Assembly (NCBI RefSeq): GCF_014645615.1
Contig: NZ_BMMB01000001.1
Coordinates: forward strand, 496,001 to 560,000
Direction: 5' to 3'
Length of the DNA stretch: 64,000 nucleotides
From: Paenibacillus hunanensis
Lineage (GTDB): Bacteria > Bacillota > Bacilli > Paenibacillales > Paenibacillaceae
Below, piece after piece: positions 37,944 through 46,678 of this stretch. The notes beneath the pieces were generated by a model. That model did no database searches. It was not told where the DNA came from and saw nothing but the letters and a program-made list of their open reading frames with translations. How positions within the stretch are numbered: position 1 is the stretch's first letter; each line of letters starts with the position of its first letter. The position numbers were made by a program, and so were the translations under genes.

Positions 37944-38007
37944 AATAGAGACTGCTTCATTACTGCTTATTCGCCCGGCGTCTAAACAATCATGAACAGT
38001 CTCTATA
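37944..38007 (-). terminator. Terminator of the two-component operon
   Basis: AATAGAGACTG (37944-37954) pairs with CAGTCTCTAT (37997-38006), and TTCAT with ATGAA inside, around a long loop. On the minus strand it is followed by TTTATTTC, so it suits the kinase gene ending at 38037. Confidence 0.65.
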
Positions 38008-38036
38008 TCATTAGATTACCCAACCTGTAGGGCGTG

Positions 38037-39398
38037 TCAAGCACCTTTTGCATTGCTAGCATTCGGCTCAGGAATGTAGTGTACGATGCTAAAGCGTGCA
38101 CCGCCAAGTGGTGAATCCGCATAGGTCAGATCAGCATGAAGGCGTGTTGCAATCTGTTTACTGATCGCAAGACCGAGCCCGGTCACACCGTTTGTCCCTG
38201 TATAAAAGCGTCTGAAAATATGCTCACGCTCTCCTTCTGCGAGTCCAGGCCCATCATCATCAATGTGTATCATCCAGTCGATGCCGGTATTCGATTCTTC
38301 GGGTAGCTGCACAGTAATGTGGATGGTGGAGTCACAATGGCGAATCGCATTTTGTAGCAAATTAAGCAAAATTTGAAAAAGCTGCTCGCCAGCAATCTCG
38401 ACCGTATGAGACGAGCCATGCGCCTGTAGCTCAACGCCCTGCTGACGTGCTGCGGGTTGCAGCAGATAGACTGCTTCCTCCGCCATACTTTTTAGATCAA
38501 CCGAGGCGAGCGGCCATTCCTCATCCACACTTTCCAGCCGAGTCAGCTGTAGAAGCTTGCCCACCATATCGGTAAGGCGCTGGGATTGCGTGGAGATGAT
38601 ATCCAATCCCTGCTCCACTGGCATCACCTGATCCTGAATCGCATACACATAGCCCTGAATCGACATCAATGGTGTTTTCAGCTCATGGGATACATTTTGT
38701 AGAAATTCCAGCTGATACCGATGATGCTGCTCCAGCCGATCGGCCATAAGCTGAAATGTACTCATCAACTCGCCAATCTCGGTATGATCCGCCTGTAAAA
38801 AGGCTTGCCGATTCATCAGATGCGGTTCATACTGATTGACCGCTTCCTTTAAACGATTGAGCGGCTGTACAGTGCGCCAGACGGCGAACAGACCGATCAG
38901 CAAAATAACGATAAAGCTGGCTGCAATCGACAGTAATGTAGTCCGCAGCAAGGGGATATATAGCGCGCGCAGAGAGGAAAGTGGAGAATACAGGATCACA
39001 CGGAAGGGCTGATGCACTAACCGAGCCTCACTATACAGCACCTTGTTGCCATGGAGCTGCATAATACCCTCGCGCTGAGTCGGAAAGTTCGCCATCGTCT
39101 TGCCCATTTCTCCCGCATTACTGGATGCAACGATCTGATCCTTCGTATCCAGGACAAAATAATCCGCATAAAACAGCGTATCCTTAATAAAGAAGCGGAA
39201 GCTATCACTGTCCAGTGTGTCCAGATTGTCCTCGTTCAGCATATGCACAGCCTTGATCGTCTGATCCTTCAACTGCTGCTTCACCTGATTCAGTAAAATA
39301 TCGTCAAGCAAGCGAATGAAAAAGAATACAGTAATCGCCACTGTCACCAGCATACCTGCAAATAGCGCCACCAGCATTTTGCTGCGAATCGTCTTCAT
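38037..39398 (-). CDS. Sensor histidine kinase (OmpR-type partner)
   Basis: Membrane kinase of 453 aa. TM1 is near residues 9-31 and TM2 near 151-174, with an extracellular sensor region of about 120 aa between. HAMP follows (about 175-225), then HisKA with His238 (FLQNVSHELKTPL), and HATPase with NLLQNAIRHCDS, DDDGPGLAEGE and GLGLAISKQI. The stop of the regulator gene overlaps its start by 4 bases, so the two are coupled. Signal unknown; no adjacent transporter suggests a target. Confidence 0.93.
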   Translation of the reverse strand: MKTIRSKMLVALFAGMLVTVAITVFFFIRLLDDILLNQVKQQLKDQTIKAVHMLNEDNLDTLDSDSFRFFIKDTLFYADYFVLDTKDQIVASSNAGEMGKTMANFPTQREGIMQLHGNKVLYSEARLVHQPFRVILYSPLSSLRALYIPLLRTTLLSIAASFIVILLIGLFAVWRTVQPLNRLKEAVNQYEPHLMNRQAFLQADHTEIGELMSTFQLMADRLEQHHRYQLEFLQNVSHELKTPLMSIQGYVYAIQDQVMPVEQGLDIISTQSQRLTDMVGKLLQLTRLESVDEEWPLASVDLKSMAEEAVYLLQPAARQQGVELQAHGSSHTVEIAGEQLFQILLNLLQNAIRHCDSTIHITVQLPEESNTGIDWMIHIDDDGPGLAEGEREHIFRRFYTGTNGVTGLGLAISKQIATRLHADLTYADSPLGGARFSIVHYIPEPNASNAKGA

Positions 39399-40144
39399 GA
39401 TGTGTGTACCGCCGCCTTATAACCAAATCCCCAGACCGTATCGATCGTCAGGGTAGAATGCTGCTGAGACAGCTTTTTGCGAATCCGTTTGACCAGATCA
39501 TCGACGACACGAACCTCGCCAAAAAAGTCGTAATTCCATACCTGCTGAATCAATTGCTCACGGCTAAACGGGCGATCCAGATGCTGCGCCAAAAACAGCA
39601 GCAATTCAAATTCACGTCCGGTCAGCGACAGCTCCTGTCCCTGCACATTCACACGCCGGAATTCCTCGGATAGCTGTACATTTCCTGCTTTAATATAGGC
39701 AATCGCTGGTGCTGCTGAGGCATTACCAGCTACGCCAACCTGCTCGATCACACCCGTCTCGCCACCAACAGCGATCCGGCTACTGCGAATCAGTCGCAGC
39801 ATACTTTTGACACGTGCTACCAGCTCTCGTGGATTGAAGGGCTTACTTAGAAAATCATTACAGCCCAGCTCCAGTCCATTCAGCCGATCGACTTCCTCAC
39901 CGCGAGCCGAGATAATAATAATCGGCATCTCTGTAAACGTGCGAAGCTCCGTCAATAGGGTCAATCCATCGATACCTGGTAGCATAATATCGAGAATGAG
40001 GCAGTCTGGATGCTCGGCGTGAACCTGCTCAACGAGATCACGTCCGTGCCCGAAGGCTGTTACCTCATACTGCTCTTTGCGTAAATACCCCGTAATTAGC
40101 TGGGCAATATAAGGATCATCATCAACGACAAAAATCCGGGTCAT
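39395..40144 (-). CDS. OmpR/PhoB-family response regulator
   Basis: DNA-binding regulator of 249 aa. The receiver keeps Asp8-Asp10, phospho-acceptor Asp52 (LILDIMLPGIDG) and Lys101. The winged helix follows (LTGREFELLLFLAQHLDRPFSREQLIQQVW; VDDLVKRIRKKL). The linker between domains is longer than normal and Gly/Ala-rich (GGETGVIEQVGVAGNASAA). It is the first gene of the operon with the kinase. Confidence 0.94.
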   Translation of the reverse strand: MTRIFVVDDDPYIAQLITGYLRKEQYEVTAFGHGRDLVEQVHAEHPDCLILDIMLPGIDGLTLLTELRTFTEMPIIIISARGEEVDRLNGLELGCNDFLSKPFNPRELVARVKSMLRLIRSSRIAVGGETGVIEQVGVAGNASAAPAIAYIKAGNVQLSEEFRRVNVQGQELSLTGREFELLLFLAQHLDRPFSREQLIQQVWNYDFFGEVRVVDDLVKRIRKKLSQQHSTLTIDTVWGFGYKAAVHTS

Positions 40145-40268
40145 GGCTTGTCCACCTCTATTTTATAAATGACATAGTACTTCTCTAATGTAGCAGACGC
40201 AGTGGGTGCATTTCAAAGCATTCTTTACAAAGAAAATACGGTAATAGCAGAAATCTAGCGATAGAAAC

Positions 40269-40304
40269 AAAAAGACGGAATCTCCGTAGAGTATTCCGTC
40301 TTTT
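40269..40304 (-). terminator. Terminator of the Lys/Ala/His-rich gene
   Basis: AAAAAGACGGAAT pairs with ATTCCGTCTTTT. On the minus strand the hairpin is followed by TTTTTGTTT, downstream of the gene at 40471. A second small stem, AGCTTTG / CAAAGCT, lies at 40349-40370. Confidence 0.8.
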
Positions 40305-40470
40305 CGCAGCAAGTTTTTGCAGGTGGGAGGGTGTGCTCCCGACCTTCAGCTTTGCCCTGGATCAAAGCTAAAGGCATTTGAATCAACATGAACGCAGGAG
40401 TTGAAGCTTATGCTGTCCGAAGGAATATCGGTTCAGCTGGTTGATTCTGGGGGAGAATCAATCCGAATTC

Positions 40471-41055
40471 TTATTTATGGGATGTTGTAGCTGCTTTTTT
40501 AGTTGCAGGAGCAGTTGTTGTAGCTTTTTTAGTTGTAGGTGCTTTTACAGAAGATTTTTTCACTGTTTTTGCAGCTGCTTTGTGGGACGCTTGTTTTGCT
40601 TTGTGAGCGGCTTTTTTGTGAGCAGCAGTTGCTTTGTGGCTAGCTTGTTTCGCTTTGTGAGCAGAAGCTTTTTTAACAGCTGCAACTTTGTGAGCTGCTG
40701 CTTTGTTTTTGTGAGCTACTACTTTTGTTTTGTGCGTTTTTGCTTTATGGGACACTTTTTTGTGCGTAGCTTTTTTATGAGTTGCTTTTTTGTGTGTAGC
40801 CTTTTTGTGGGCTGCTTTTTTATGAGTTGCTTTTTTAGCAGTTGCTTTGTGAGTGGAAGCGGCTTTTTTCGTTGGTTCTGCTTTTGTTGTTTTGGAAGCA
40901 GTTGTTTTTGCAGTTGTGCTTGTTGCTGGCTTGGAAGCTACTACCTTTTTAGCTGGAGTTGTTGTTGCTGGTGTAGCTGCGAATACGCTGCTTGCTCCAC
41001 CCAGTACGCTAATTGCTGCTACCAATGCTGCTACGTTTTTTGTCCATTTGTTCAT
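40471..41055 (-). CDS. Secreted Lys/Ala/His-rich repetitive protein
   Basis: Protein of 194 aa. A clear signal peptide (KNVAALVAAISVLGGASSVFA, cleaved before ATPA) is followed by an extremely basic low-complexity tail. The tail has no acidic cluster and repeats units such as KKATH (several in a row near residues 72-100) and KAKQASHKA. Composition resembles histone H1 or Lys-rich linker tails, but the protein is exported. His-rich repeats could bind metal and Lys could bind wall polyanions or DNA; this is guesswork. ATG follows GAGGTGAC. Antisense frames are an artefact of the biased codons. Confidence 0.85.
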   Translation of the reverse strand: MNKWTKNVAALVAAISVLGGASSVFAATPATTTPAKKVVASKPATSTTAKTTASKTTKAEPTKKAASTHKATAKKATHKKAAHKKATHKKATHKKATHKKVSHKAKTHKTKVVAHKNKAAAHKVAAVKKASAHKAKQASHKATAAHKKAAHKAKQASHKAAAKTVKKSSVKAPTTKKATTTAPATKKAATTSHK

Positions 41056-41280
41056 TTCAAGTCACCTCATTATAAGTTTGAGCAGTTCGCAGGTTCTCGG
41101 CTACCGTATGCGCGTCCGGCGGATGCTGTCGCTTCCGGACTCGGTAGCTTGTGATTGCTTGCTGCTGATGTAAGTTCATCTTAACAAGGGATTATGTGAG
41201 AACAATGGAATAGATGTGTGAAAAGTGTATGAAATAAAATGAGTGATTTGTGTGAGTGAAATAATGTGCTGGGAGTTCGA

Positions 41281-41405
41281 CCACTCCGGGAAGGAATAAG
41301 GGGATGGACTCCGGTATCGCCCAGGAATCTACGAATGGGTAGTGAATGTAGATTCCCGGGCTCAAAGGTCGTCCTTTCTCCTTATTTCCTTCCCTTCGTT
41401 CCGAG
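41281..41405 (-). repeat. Palindromic repeat family, copy D (inverted)
   Basis: Opposite orientation to copies A-C. Read on the minus strand, the outer arms are GAAGGGAAGGAAATAAGG and CCTTATTCCTTCCC. The inner stem is GCCCGGGAATCTAC with GTAGATTCCTGGGC, so the variable pair is C-G as in copy C. It lies between two minus-strand genes. Confidence 0.9.
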
Positions 41406-41704
41406 CTCCTTGCATTCATTAGTTTGCATTCACACGAGTTTGTTTGCCGAAGTGGGAGATGGGAATAACTTCGATTTTTAAGTGTTGTTTACTTTTGTTT
41501 ACTCTTTTTCTTATTCCTTTTAAACGTTGGTTTATTTATCTTTAGGTCTGAGTTGCTTTATAAAGTTACGTTTAGATGGTGCAATTGCATCATTGGCTTA
41601 TTTGTGCTGTACAACTGGTTTATTTCTACTGTATAGCATTAACTTTACCTATGATACGGCTAAGGTGAGAGGTGAAGTGATCAAGGTAAAGTGCTTTGGC
41701 GCGT

Positions 41705-43036
41705 TTAAGGGGTTGATTTCGAATGTCTTTTCGCTCCTTTACGTGTGAATAGCCAGAATATGATGGTGATGGTTAATGGGTAGAGGATTGCCCAGCCGGT
41801 GAATGGGAATACGATTAGGGTGAACAGGAAAGAGATGCTGCTGATCCAGCGTCCTAGTTGTTCTTTCCATAGTAAACGTATGCCAGCTGCGCAGCCTGCC
41901 AGGTAGGTGAGGATGAAGGATGAGTTTGGCAATTGTAGTAGCAGCTCCAGCTTTAACAAGCCTGTGGAATACAGGGATAAAATGATGACAAAGCATAGTG
42001 CTAAAAAGCTGATCCCGACGATCGGTGTACGAAAGCGGGGAGAGAGGTGGCTGAAGCGGCGTGCCGCATATCCATTACGGGATAAGGCAAAGGCGACACG
42101 GGAAGCTGCGCCGATATAGGCGATACATGTAGCTGTACAGATACAGGCAGCGGTCAGACCGGACAGAATCGCGCCCCACCATCCGAGCCTGCTGCCAATC
42201 AGATGGGCAAGCGATGCGTCGGCTCCGCTCAGATAGCTTTGCGTTCCGATCGTAACGATCGCTGTGAGCAAGTACAGCAAGCCAACAATCGAAGCGGCGA
42301 TAATAACACCGCGTACGGCTGCCTTTTGTGGATTTTCAAATTCTTCGGATAGATGGGATACCGCTTCCCAGCCGATAAAGCACCAGAATAGCATAGCTGC
42401 CGATTGACCGACCGGGAACCAGCCGTGCGGCATAAATGGTGTGAAATTAGCCACGCGCATATCCGGTAGTGCGACTATGATGGCGACACCGAGTACGACA
42501 ATAATTGCACCGACGACAATGACCTGAATTTTCCCGGCAAGCTGAAATCCGACCCAGTTAATGGATAGGCTGATCAGTAGCAGGGCAGCAGCGATCAGAA
42601 TACGGATCGGCTCGCTCCAGCCGAGTGCAGCGGTCAAATAGCCAGCCCCGGTCAAGGCGGCGACTGGCGCACCAATCGGGACAGACATCAGGAAAAACCA
42701 GCCGATCAGCGCGCCAATACGCGGCCCGAAGGCGAGCGATACAAAGTGAGATACACCGCCAGCATTCGGATAGCGTGCGGATAATAGCCCCATTGATAAC
42801 GCCAGTGGCAAAATTAGCAATGCCATGCAGCCCCATGCAATGAGTGCAGACGGGCCTGCCATACGTGCGGTGATGCCAGGTGTGATCAGAATGCCAGAGC
42901 CAACGACAGCCCCGATATAGAGTGCGACTGCCTGCGGCATATTAATATGGCGAGTAAGCTGTGAAGTAGAGCTTGTCGTAGGAGTGGATGTACTGGCTGA
43001 ACGTTCGCCAGCTACGGTGTGACGCGAAATGGTCAT
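41705..43036 (-). CDS. APC-family amino acid transporter, YjeH-like exporter
   Basis: Membrane protein of 443 aa with about twelve segments. The start of TM1 is QAVALYIGAVVGSGILITPG, the APC-superfamily helix break. GWEAVSHLSEEFENPQKAAVRGVI near residue 220 is the conserved loop after TM6. It is close to YjeH, which exports methionine and branched-chain amino acids. A LysR gene is divergently transcribed 120 bases away and probably controls it. The N-terminal 27 residues are Ser/Thr-rich and polar. Confidence 0.85.
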   Translation of the reverse strand: MTISRHTVAGERSASTSTPTTSSTSQLTRHINMPQAVALYIGAVVGSGILITPGITARMAGPSALIAWGCMALLILPLALSMGLLSARYPNAGGVSHFVSLAFGPRIGALIGWFFLMSVPIGAPVAALTGAGYLTAALGWSEPIRILIAAALLLISLSINWVGFQLAGKIQVIVVGAIIVVLGVAIIVALPDMRVANFTPFMPHGWFPVGQSAAMLFWCFIGWEAVSHLSEEFENPQKAAVRGVIIAASIVGLLYLLTAIVTIGTQSYLSGADASLAHLIGSRLGWWGAILSGLTAACICTATCIAYIGAASRVAFALSRNGYAARRFSHLSPRFRTPIVGISFLALCFVIILSLYSTGLLKLELLLQLPNSSFILTYLAGCAAGIRLLWKEQLGRWISSISFLFTLIVFPFTGWAILYPLTITIIFWLFTRKGAKRHSKSTP

Positions 43037-43120
43037 AATAAATGTTCCTGCTTTCCTTGTTATTTACCTTAGCGTAGCAGATAATAGATGCATCGGTAAA
43101 ACGGATTATTCGAATGTTAT

Positions 43121-43139
43121 CCATCGGAATTAGCGATGG
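43121..43139. promoter_or_regulatory. Inverted repeat between yjeH-like gene and lysR
   Basis: CCATCG-N7-CGATGG, a perfect 6-bp inverted repeat just before the LysR ribosome site. A second palindrome, ATTCGAAT, lies at 43108-43115. LysR regulators usually bind such sites in the divergent promoter; which one is used is not clear. Confidence 0.45.
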
Positions 43140-43156
43140 GAAAAGGAGGAGATCAG

Positions 43157-44083
43157 ATGGAATCGCGTCATCTGTTTACATTTTTAACCGTTGTGGAGAC
43201 GGGAAGCTTTACGGCTGCTGCACGTAAGCTGGATTACGCACAGTCCAGTGTAACAGCGCAAATTCAGGCATTGGAGCAGGAGCTGGGCACACCGTTATTT
43301 GATCGTATTCATAAACGCATTCTACTGACGGACGCTGGACGACGGCTACAGCCCTATGCTCAGGAAATTGCACGGATGCACAATCTGGCACGCGAAGCAA
43401 TCGGTGCTACTGGTGATCAGCTTGGTGGTGTACTGCATATCGGTGCACCGGAATCGCTGGCTGCGTTTCGTCTGCCGCCGATCATTAAGGAATTCCGACA
43501 GCTGTATCCAGCGGTGCAGATTATTTTGAAGCCGGGTGGCTGTAATGAATTGCAGGAGCTGCTTCGGCGTGGAGAGCTGGATATTGTCTTTTTGCTACAG
43601 GAGCGTATTGAGGATTATGAATTAAAGATCGATCTGCTAGTAGAGGAGAAGATGGCACTCGTCGCGCCGCCCGATCATAAGCTGACAGAGCTGTCTGTGG
43701 TAGAGCCCTCTCATTTGCGAGAGCAGACGATTTTGAATACCGAGTCAGGCTGTAGCTACCGTGTTTTATTTGAAAAGGTACTGAATCGACATGGTATTTT
43801 CCTTGATCCGAGCATTGAATTTTGGAGTAATGAAGCGATCAAGCAGTGTACGATGGCAGGCCTGGGATTAGCATTTCTCCCGTTCATAACGGTGCAGCGT
43901 GAGCTAGAGGAAGGCAAGATGGTTGCGCTGAACTGGGATGATACCGACCAGCGTGTATCGACTTATATTAGCTATCATACGAAAAAGTGGCAGTCGCCCG
44001 CGCAAAGTCGCTTTATCGAGATGGCACATAAGCATGCCGAGCATTGGCGGAAGTCGGCGGGGTTGGCGTACAGTCAGTTGTAG
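43157..44083 (+). CDS. LysR-family transcriptional regulator
   Basis: Regulator of 308 aa. The N-terminal winged helix is FLTVVETGSFTAAARKLDYAQSSVTAQIQALEQELGTPLFDR. The effector domain starts near residue 90 (GGVLHIGAPESLAAFRLPPIIKEFR). ATG 43157 is used because AAAGGAGG at 43142-43149 precedes it by 7 bases; an in-frame reading to 43136 would include that site. It is divergent from the amino-acid exporter, its probable target. The stop codon lies within a hexamer repeat. Confidence 0.92.
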   Translation: MESRHLFTFLTVVETGSFTAAARKLDYAQSSVTAQIQALEQELGTPLFDRIHKRILLTDAGRRLQPYAQEIARMHNLAREAIGATGDQLGGVLHIGAPESLAAFRLPPIIKEFRQLYPAVQIILKPGGCNELQELLRRGELDIVFLLQERIEDYELKIDLLVEEKMALVAPPDHKLTELSVVEPSHLREQTILNTESGCSYRVLFEKVLNRHGIFLDPSIEFWSNEAIKQCTMAGLGLAFLPFITVQRELEEGKMVALNWDDTDQRVSTYISYHTKKWQSPAQSRFIEMAHKHAEHWRKSAGLAYSQL

Positions 44084-44118
44084 TTGTAGTTGTAGTTGTA
44101 GTTGTAGTTGTAGTTGTA
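44077..44118. repeat. Tandem repeat GTTGTA x 7 over the lysR stop codon
   Basis: Seven perfect hexamers. The first supplies the last codon and stop of lysR (TTG TAG). Gain or loss of units keeps the stop, so the protein end is safe from slippage. Confidence 0.95.
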
Positions 44119-44344
44119 TATCCCTGATCAATTTATGTAAATCTCTTCTTAGTTCTATGGCACTTTCTCTATCGAAAACGAGGAAGATGCTATAAGCCAC
44201 TGATTTATAAGAGTTAAACTGTGCATAGGAGCTTGGGCAAATGATATCAGGAGAAGATAGTAAGCATGGTACAGGCAAAATAAGCAAGCTATCTTCTCTT
44301 CATCGACTCTCCATTTATTTATAAAACCGTTCCATATTGTTTTA

Positions 44345-44359
44345 TTGTAAACGCTTCCA
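44345..44359 (+). promoter_or_regulatory. CcpA (cre) site upstream of GH43 gene
   Basis: TTGTAAACGCTTCCA fits the cre consensus WTGNAANCGNWWNCA at each fixed position. It lies 68 bases before the GH43 start, so carbon catabolite repression is likely. The rest of 44119-44426 holds nothing recognised. Confidence 0.65.
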
Positions 44360-44426
44360 ATAATAACTAGAATGAGTGTGAAATCGTTATTAATCGACTT
44401 CAACCGATCTCAAGGAGGCGTATGAT

Positions 44427-45878
44427 GTGGGTAAAGGCAAATGGAGTTCGCGTCAAATCTGGGCAACAAGCCTTGCGCTTTTGCTGCTGCTAACGGGTTT
44501 AGGATTAGGTGGGCATACTGCACAGGCAGCGAGTGTAACGATCACAAATGGCACCGACTGGAAGGATACGTCAGGGAATCCGATCCAAGCGAACAGCGGT
44601 AATATTCTCAAAGTCGGCTCCACCTATTACTGGTATGGCGAGCATGCAACCAATGGCACCTTTGATAAAGTAAATGTCTATACATCGACCGATCTGAAAA
44701 ATTGGACATTCGGCAATAGCATTCTGACTAAAAGCTCGGCCACTGAGCTGAACTCCAGCAAAATTGAACGTCCTAAAGTCATTTATAATGCTGCTACTAA
44801 AAAGTATGTACTATGGGCACATTATGAAAATGGCTCCGACTATTCGCTTGCTCGTGTAGCAGTGGCAACGAGTGATACACCGGACGGCAATTTCGTGTAT
44901 CAGGGTAGCTTCCGTCCGATGGGCTACGAATCACGCGACATGACCGTATTCGTGGATACTGATGGCAAAGCATATCTGATCACGGCTTCCCGCCAAAATA
45001 ACGGCGGTGCCAACAATACGATGGCGATTTTCCAATTGACGGCGGATTATACGAATGTATCTTCTTTTGTCGGCTGGGTATTCGATAATGCGTATCGCGA
45101 AGCTCCAGCCGTGGTGAAAAAGGGTAGCACCTATTATCTGTTCACCTCCCAGGCATCCGGCTGGTATCCGAATCAGGGCGCTTATGCGACGGCATCGTCG
45201 ATGACAGGCACCTGGTCGGCATTATCTCCATTTGGTGATCCTTCTGCCTATGCGACACAGATTCATTCGATCGCTACGATCAGCGGTAGCTCAGGCACCA
45301 GTTATATTTATATGGGCGACCGCTGGAATCCGCTCAATCTGAGTGATCACAAATTCATCTGGCTACCACTGACACTGAACGATAGCGCACGTACAGCCAC
45401 ACTGGACTGGTATAGTAGCTGGAATATCGATGCGGCGGCTGGCACAATCTCCACTCCAGCACGGACGAATCATGCACTCGGCAAAACAGCAACGGCAATC
45501 TCTGCCACGACTGCTAATCCAGCCTCCAATGCCAATGATGGCAACGCGCAAACTTCCTGGGCAGCAACCTCGTCATCCTGGCCTGCATGGTGGCAGGTGG
45601 ATCTTGGTTCGGTAAAATCGATCAATGAGGTGGATATTTCGTGGTTTATGTACAAGGGGTCGGAAGGCTATTACAAATATAAAATTGAGTACAGTACGGA
45701 TGGTGTAAATTATACGACGATTGATCGTACGAATAATACGACATATGGATTTACAACGGATCAGGTGTCGTTTAATGCGCGGTATGTGCGGATTAATATG
45801 GTGAATGCGGTACTGCATAATAATCCGAATAATTGGTATACGCCGACGCTGTATGAAGTGAGGGTGTTTGGGAATTAA
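44427..45878 (+). CDS. Secreted GH43-family glycosidase with C-terminal F5/8-type carbohydrate-binding module
   Basis: Exported enzyme of 483 aa. The signal peptide ends AQA-AS near residue 35. The five-blade GH43 domain spans about 40-335; SKIERPKVIYN and the acidic REAPAVVKKGSTYYLFTS match the exo-beta-1,3-galactanase-like subfamily of GH43, with Glu in REAPAV the likely general acid. Residues about 345-483 form a discoidin/CBM32-like domain (NDGNAQTSWAA; WWQVDLGSVKSINEV; ARYVRINM). It would trim galactan or arabinogalactan side chains outside the cell; substrate is inferred. GTG start 8 bases after AAGGAGGC; the nearby ATGs are out of frame. Confidence 0.85.
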   Translation: MGKGKWSSRQIWATSLALLLLLTGLGLGGHTAQAASVTITNGTDWKDTSGNPIQANSGNILKVGSTYYWYGEHATNGTFDKVNVYTSTDLKNWTFGNSILTKSSATELNSSKIERPKVIYNAATKKYVLWAHYENGSDYSLARVAVATSDTPDGNFVYQGSFRPMGYESRDMTVFVDTDGKAYLITASRQNNGGANNTMAIFQLTADYTNVSSFVGWVFDNAYREAPAVVKKGSTYYLFTSQASGWYPNQGAYATASSMTGTWSALSPFGDPSAYATQIHSIATISGSSGTSYIYMGDRWNPLNLSDHKFIWLPLTLNDSARTATLDWYSSWNIDAAAGTISTPARTNHALGKTATAISATTANPASNANDGNAQTSWAATSSSWPAWWQVDLGSVKSINEVDISWFMYKGSEGYYKYKIEYSTDGVNYTTIDRTNNTTYGFTTDQVSFNARYVRINMVNAVLHNNPNNWYTPTLYEVRVFGN

Positions 45879-45978
45879 TCATGGGTTGTGAGCGTTAAGA
45901 ATGCTTACTAGGTGGAAGAGGTAATTTTTGAAATTCGATAGGATGGATGGGGAGGTAATGGTGTTTTTTGTGCATCAT

Positions 45979-46105
45979 GCACTCTGGGAAGGAATAAGGG
46001 GACGGACTCCGGTATCGCACAGGAATCTACGAAAGGGGAGAGAATGTAGATTCCCGTGCTCAAAAGTCGTCCTTACCCCTTATTTCCTTCCCTCCGTTCT
46101 GTGCG
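45979..46105 (-). repeat. Palindromic repeat family, copy E (inverted)
   Basis: Same orientation as copy D. On the minus strand the inner stem is GCACGGGAATCTAC with GTAGATTCCTGTGC, so the variable pair is A-T as in copy A. The outer arms are GGAGGGAAGGAAATAAGG and CCTTATTCCTTCCC. It lies between two plus-strand genes. Confidence 0.9.
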
Positions 46106-46230
46106 GATTGCAACAGAAGTACCTCTTTACTCGCATTCGCGAGTGTAATGATTTTATTCTTTAGTTGTGGAAGTAGAATTTGAAACGTTTAAAGATGTTG
46201 AAGCTTTTAAAGTGTCTGAAGTATCTTAAG

Positions 46231-46275
46231 TGCTTGAAGTGCTTGAAGTGCTTGAAGTGCTTGAAGTGCTTGAAG
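46231..46275. repeat. Tandem repeat TGCTTGAAG x 5
   Basis: Five perfect 9-base units, preceded by diverged units (GTGTCTGAAG, TATCTTAAG from 46212). Noncoding. Confidence 0.92.
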
Positions 46276-46356
46276 TGCTAATTTCCTTTAAATGTGTATG
46301 TAAAATTCCCAAATGGGATGTAGTAAGCAGAATTATGTAAATATAAATCGTGAACA

Positions 46357-46397
46357 AAAGCATCTGCAAATGACCTTAGGGTAGGGCAGATGTTTTT
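46357..46397 (+). terminator. Terminator-like hairpin
   Basis: CATCTGC (46361-46367) pairs with GCAGATG (46386-46392), followed by TTTTTGTT. It has no obvious gene directly before it; it may end transcripts that pass through copy E from the GH43 gene. Confidence 0.6.
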
Positions 46398-46592
46398 GTT
46401 ATGGGTGCATGTATGGTGGATAAGCAATGGCTTCATCGCAATCGAGTGGGGGGAGCAGGTAAGGGAAAGTTATTTTCAAAGATTGCTTAATAACTTGTTG
46501 CTGCTGACCGATGATAAATAGGATACGTGACGTACATAAATTAGTAAGAGGTAATTGGATAAAATTAAATAGACTCTATTAGTAACTTTTTG

Positions 46593-46621
46593 TTGTTATT
46601 TTACTAAAAGTAAGTTATATT
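46593..46621 (+). promoter_or_regulatory. Nitroreductase promoter with TTACTAAAAGTAA operator
   Basis: -35 TTGTTA (46593-46598), 17-base spacer, -10 TATATT (46616-46621). The spacer holds the perfect palindrome TTACT-AAA-AGTAA (46601-46613), so a repressor there would block RNA polymerase. The same 13 bases overlap the DoxX promoter at 56997. Confidence 0.75.
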
Positions 46622-46678
46622 GTTTTTATCTTAATATCGAAACAATAATATAGCCAACTGAACGAGGGGACGATGACG

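Noticed and set aside
40441..41173. Long Cys/Phe-rich and Val-rich frames antisense to the Lys/Ala/His-rich gene
   Set aside because: Consequence of biased AAA/GCT/CAC codons on the other strand; the minus-strand gene has a signal peptide and ribosome site.
41527..41748. 73-codon plus-strand frame beside the YjeH-like gene
   Set aside because: AT-rich, no ribosome site, overlaps the 3' end of the exporter gene.
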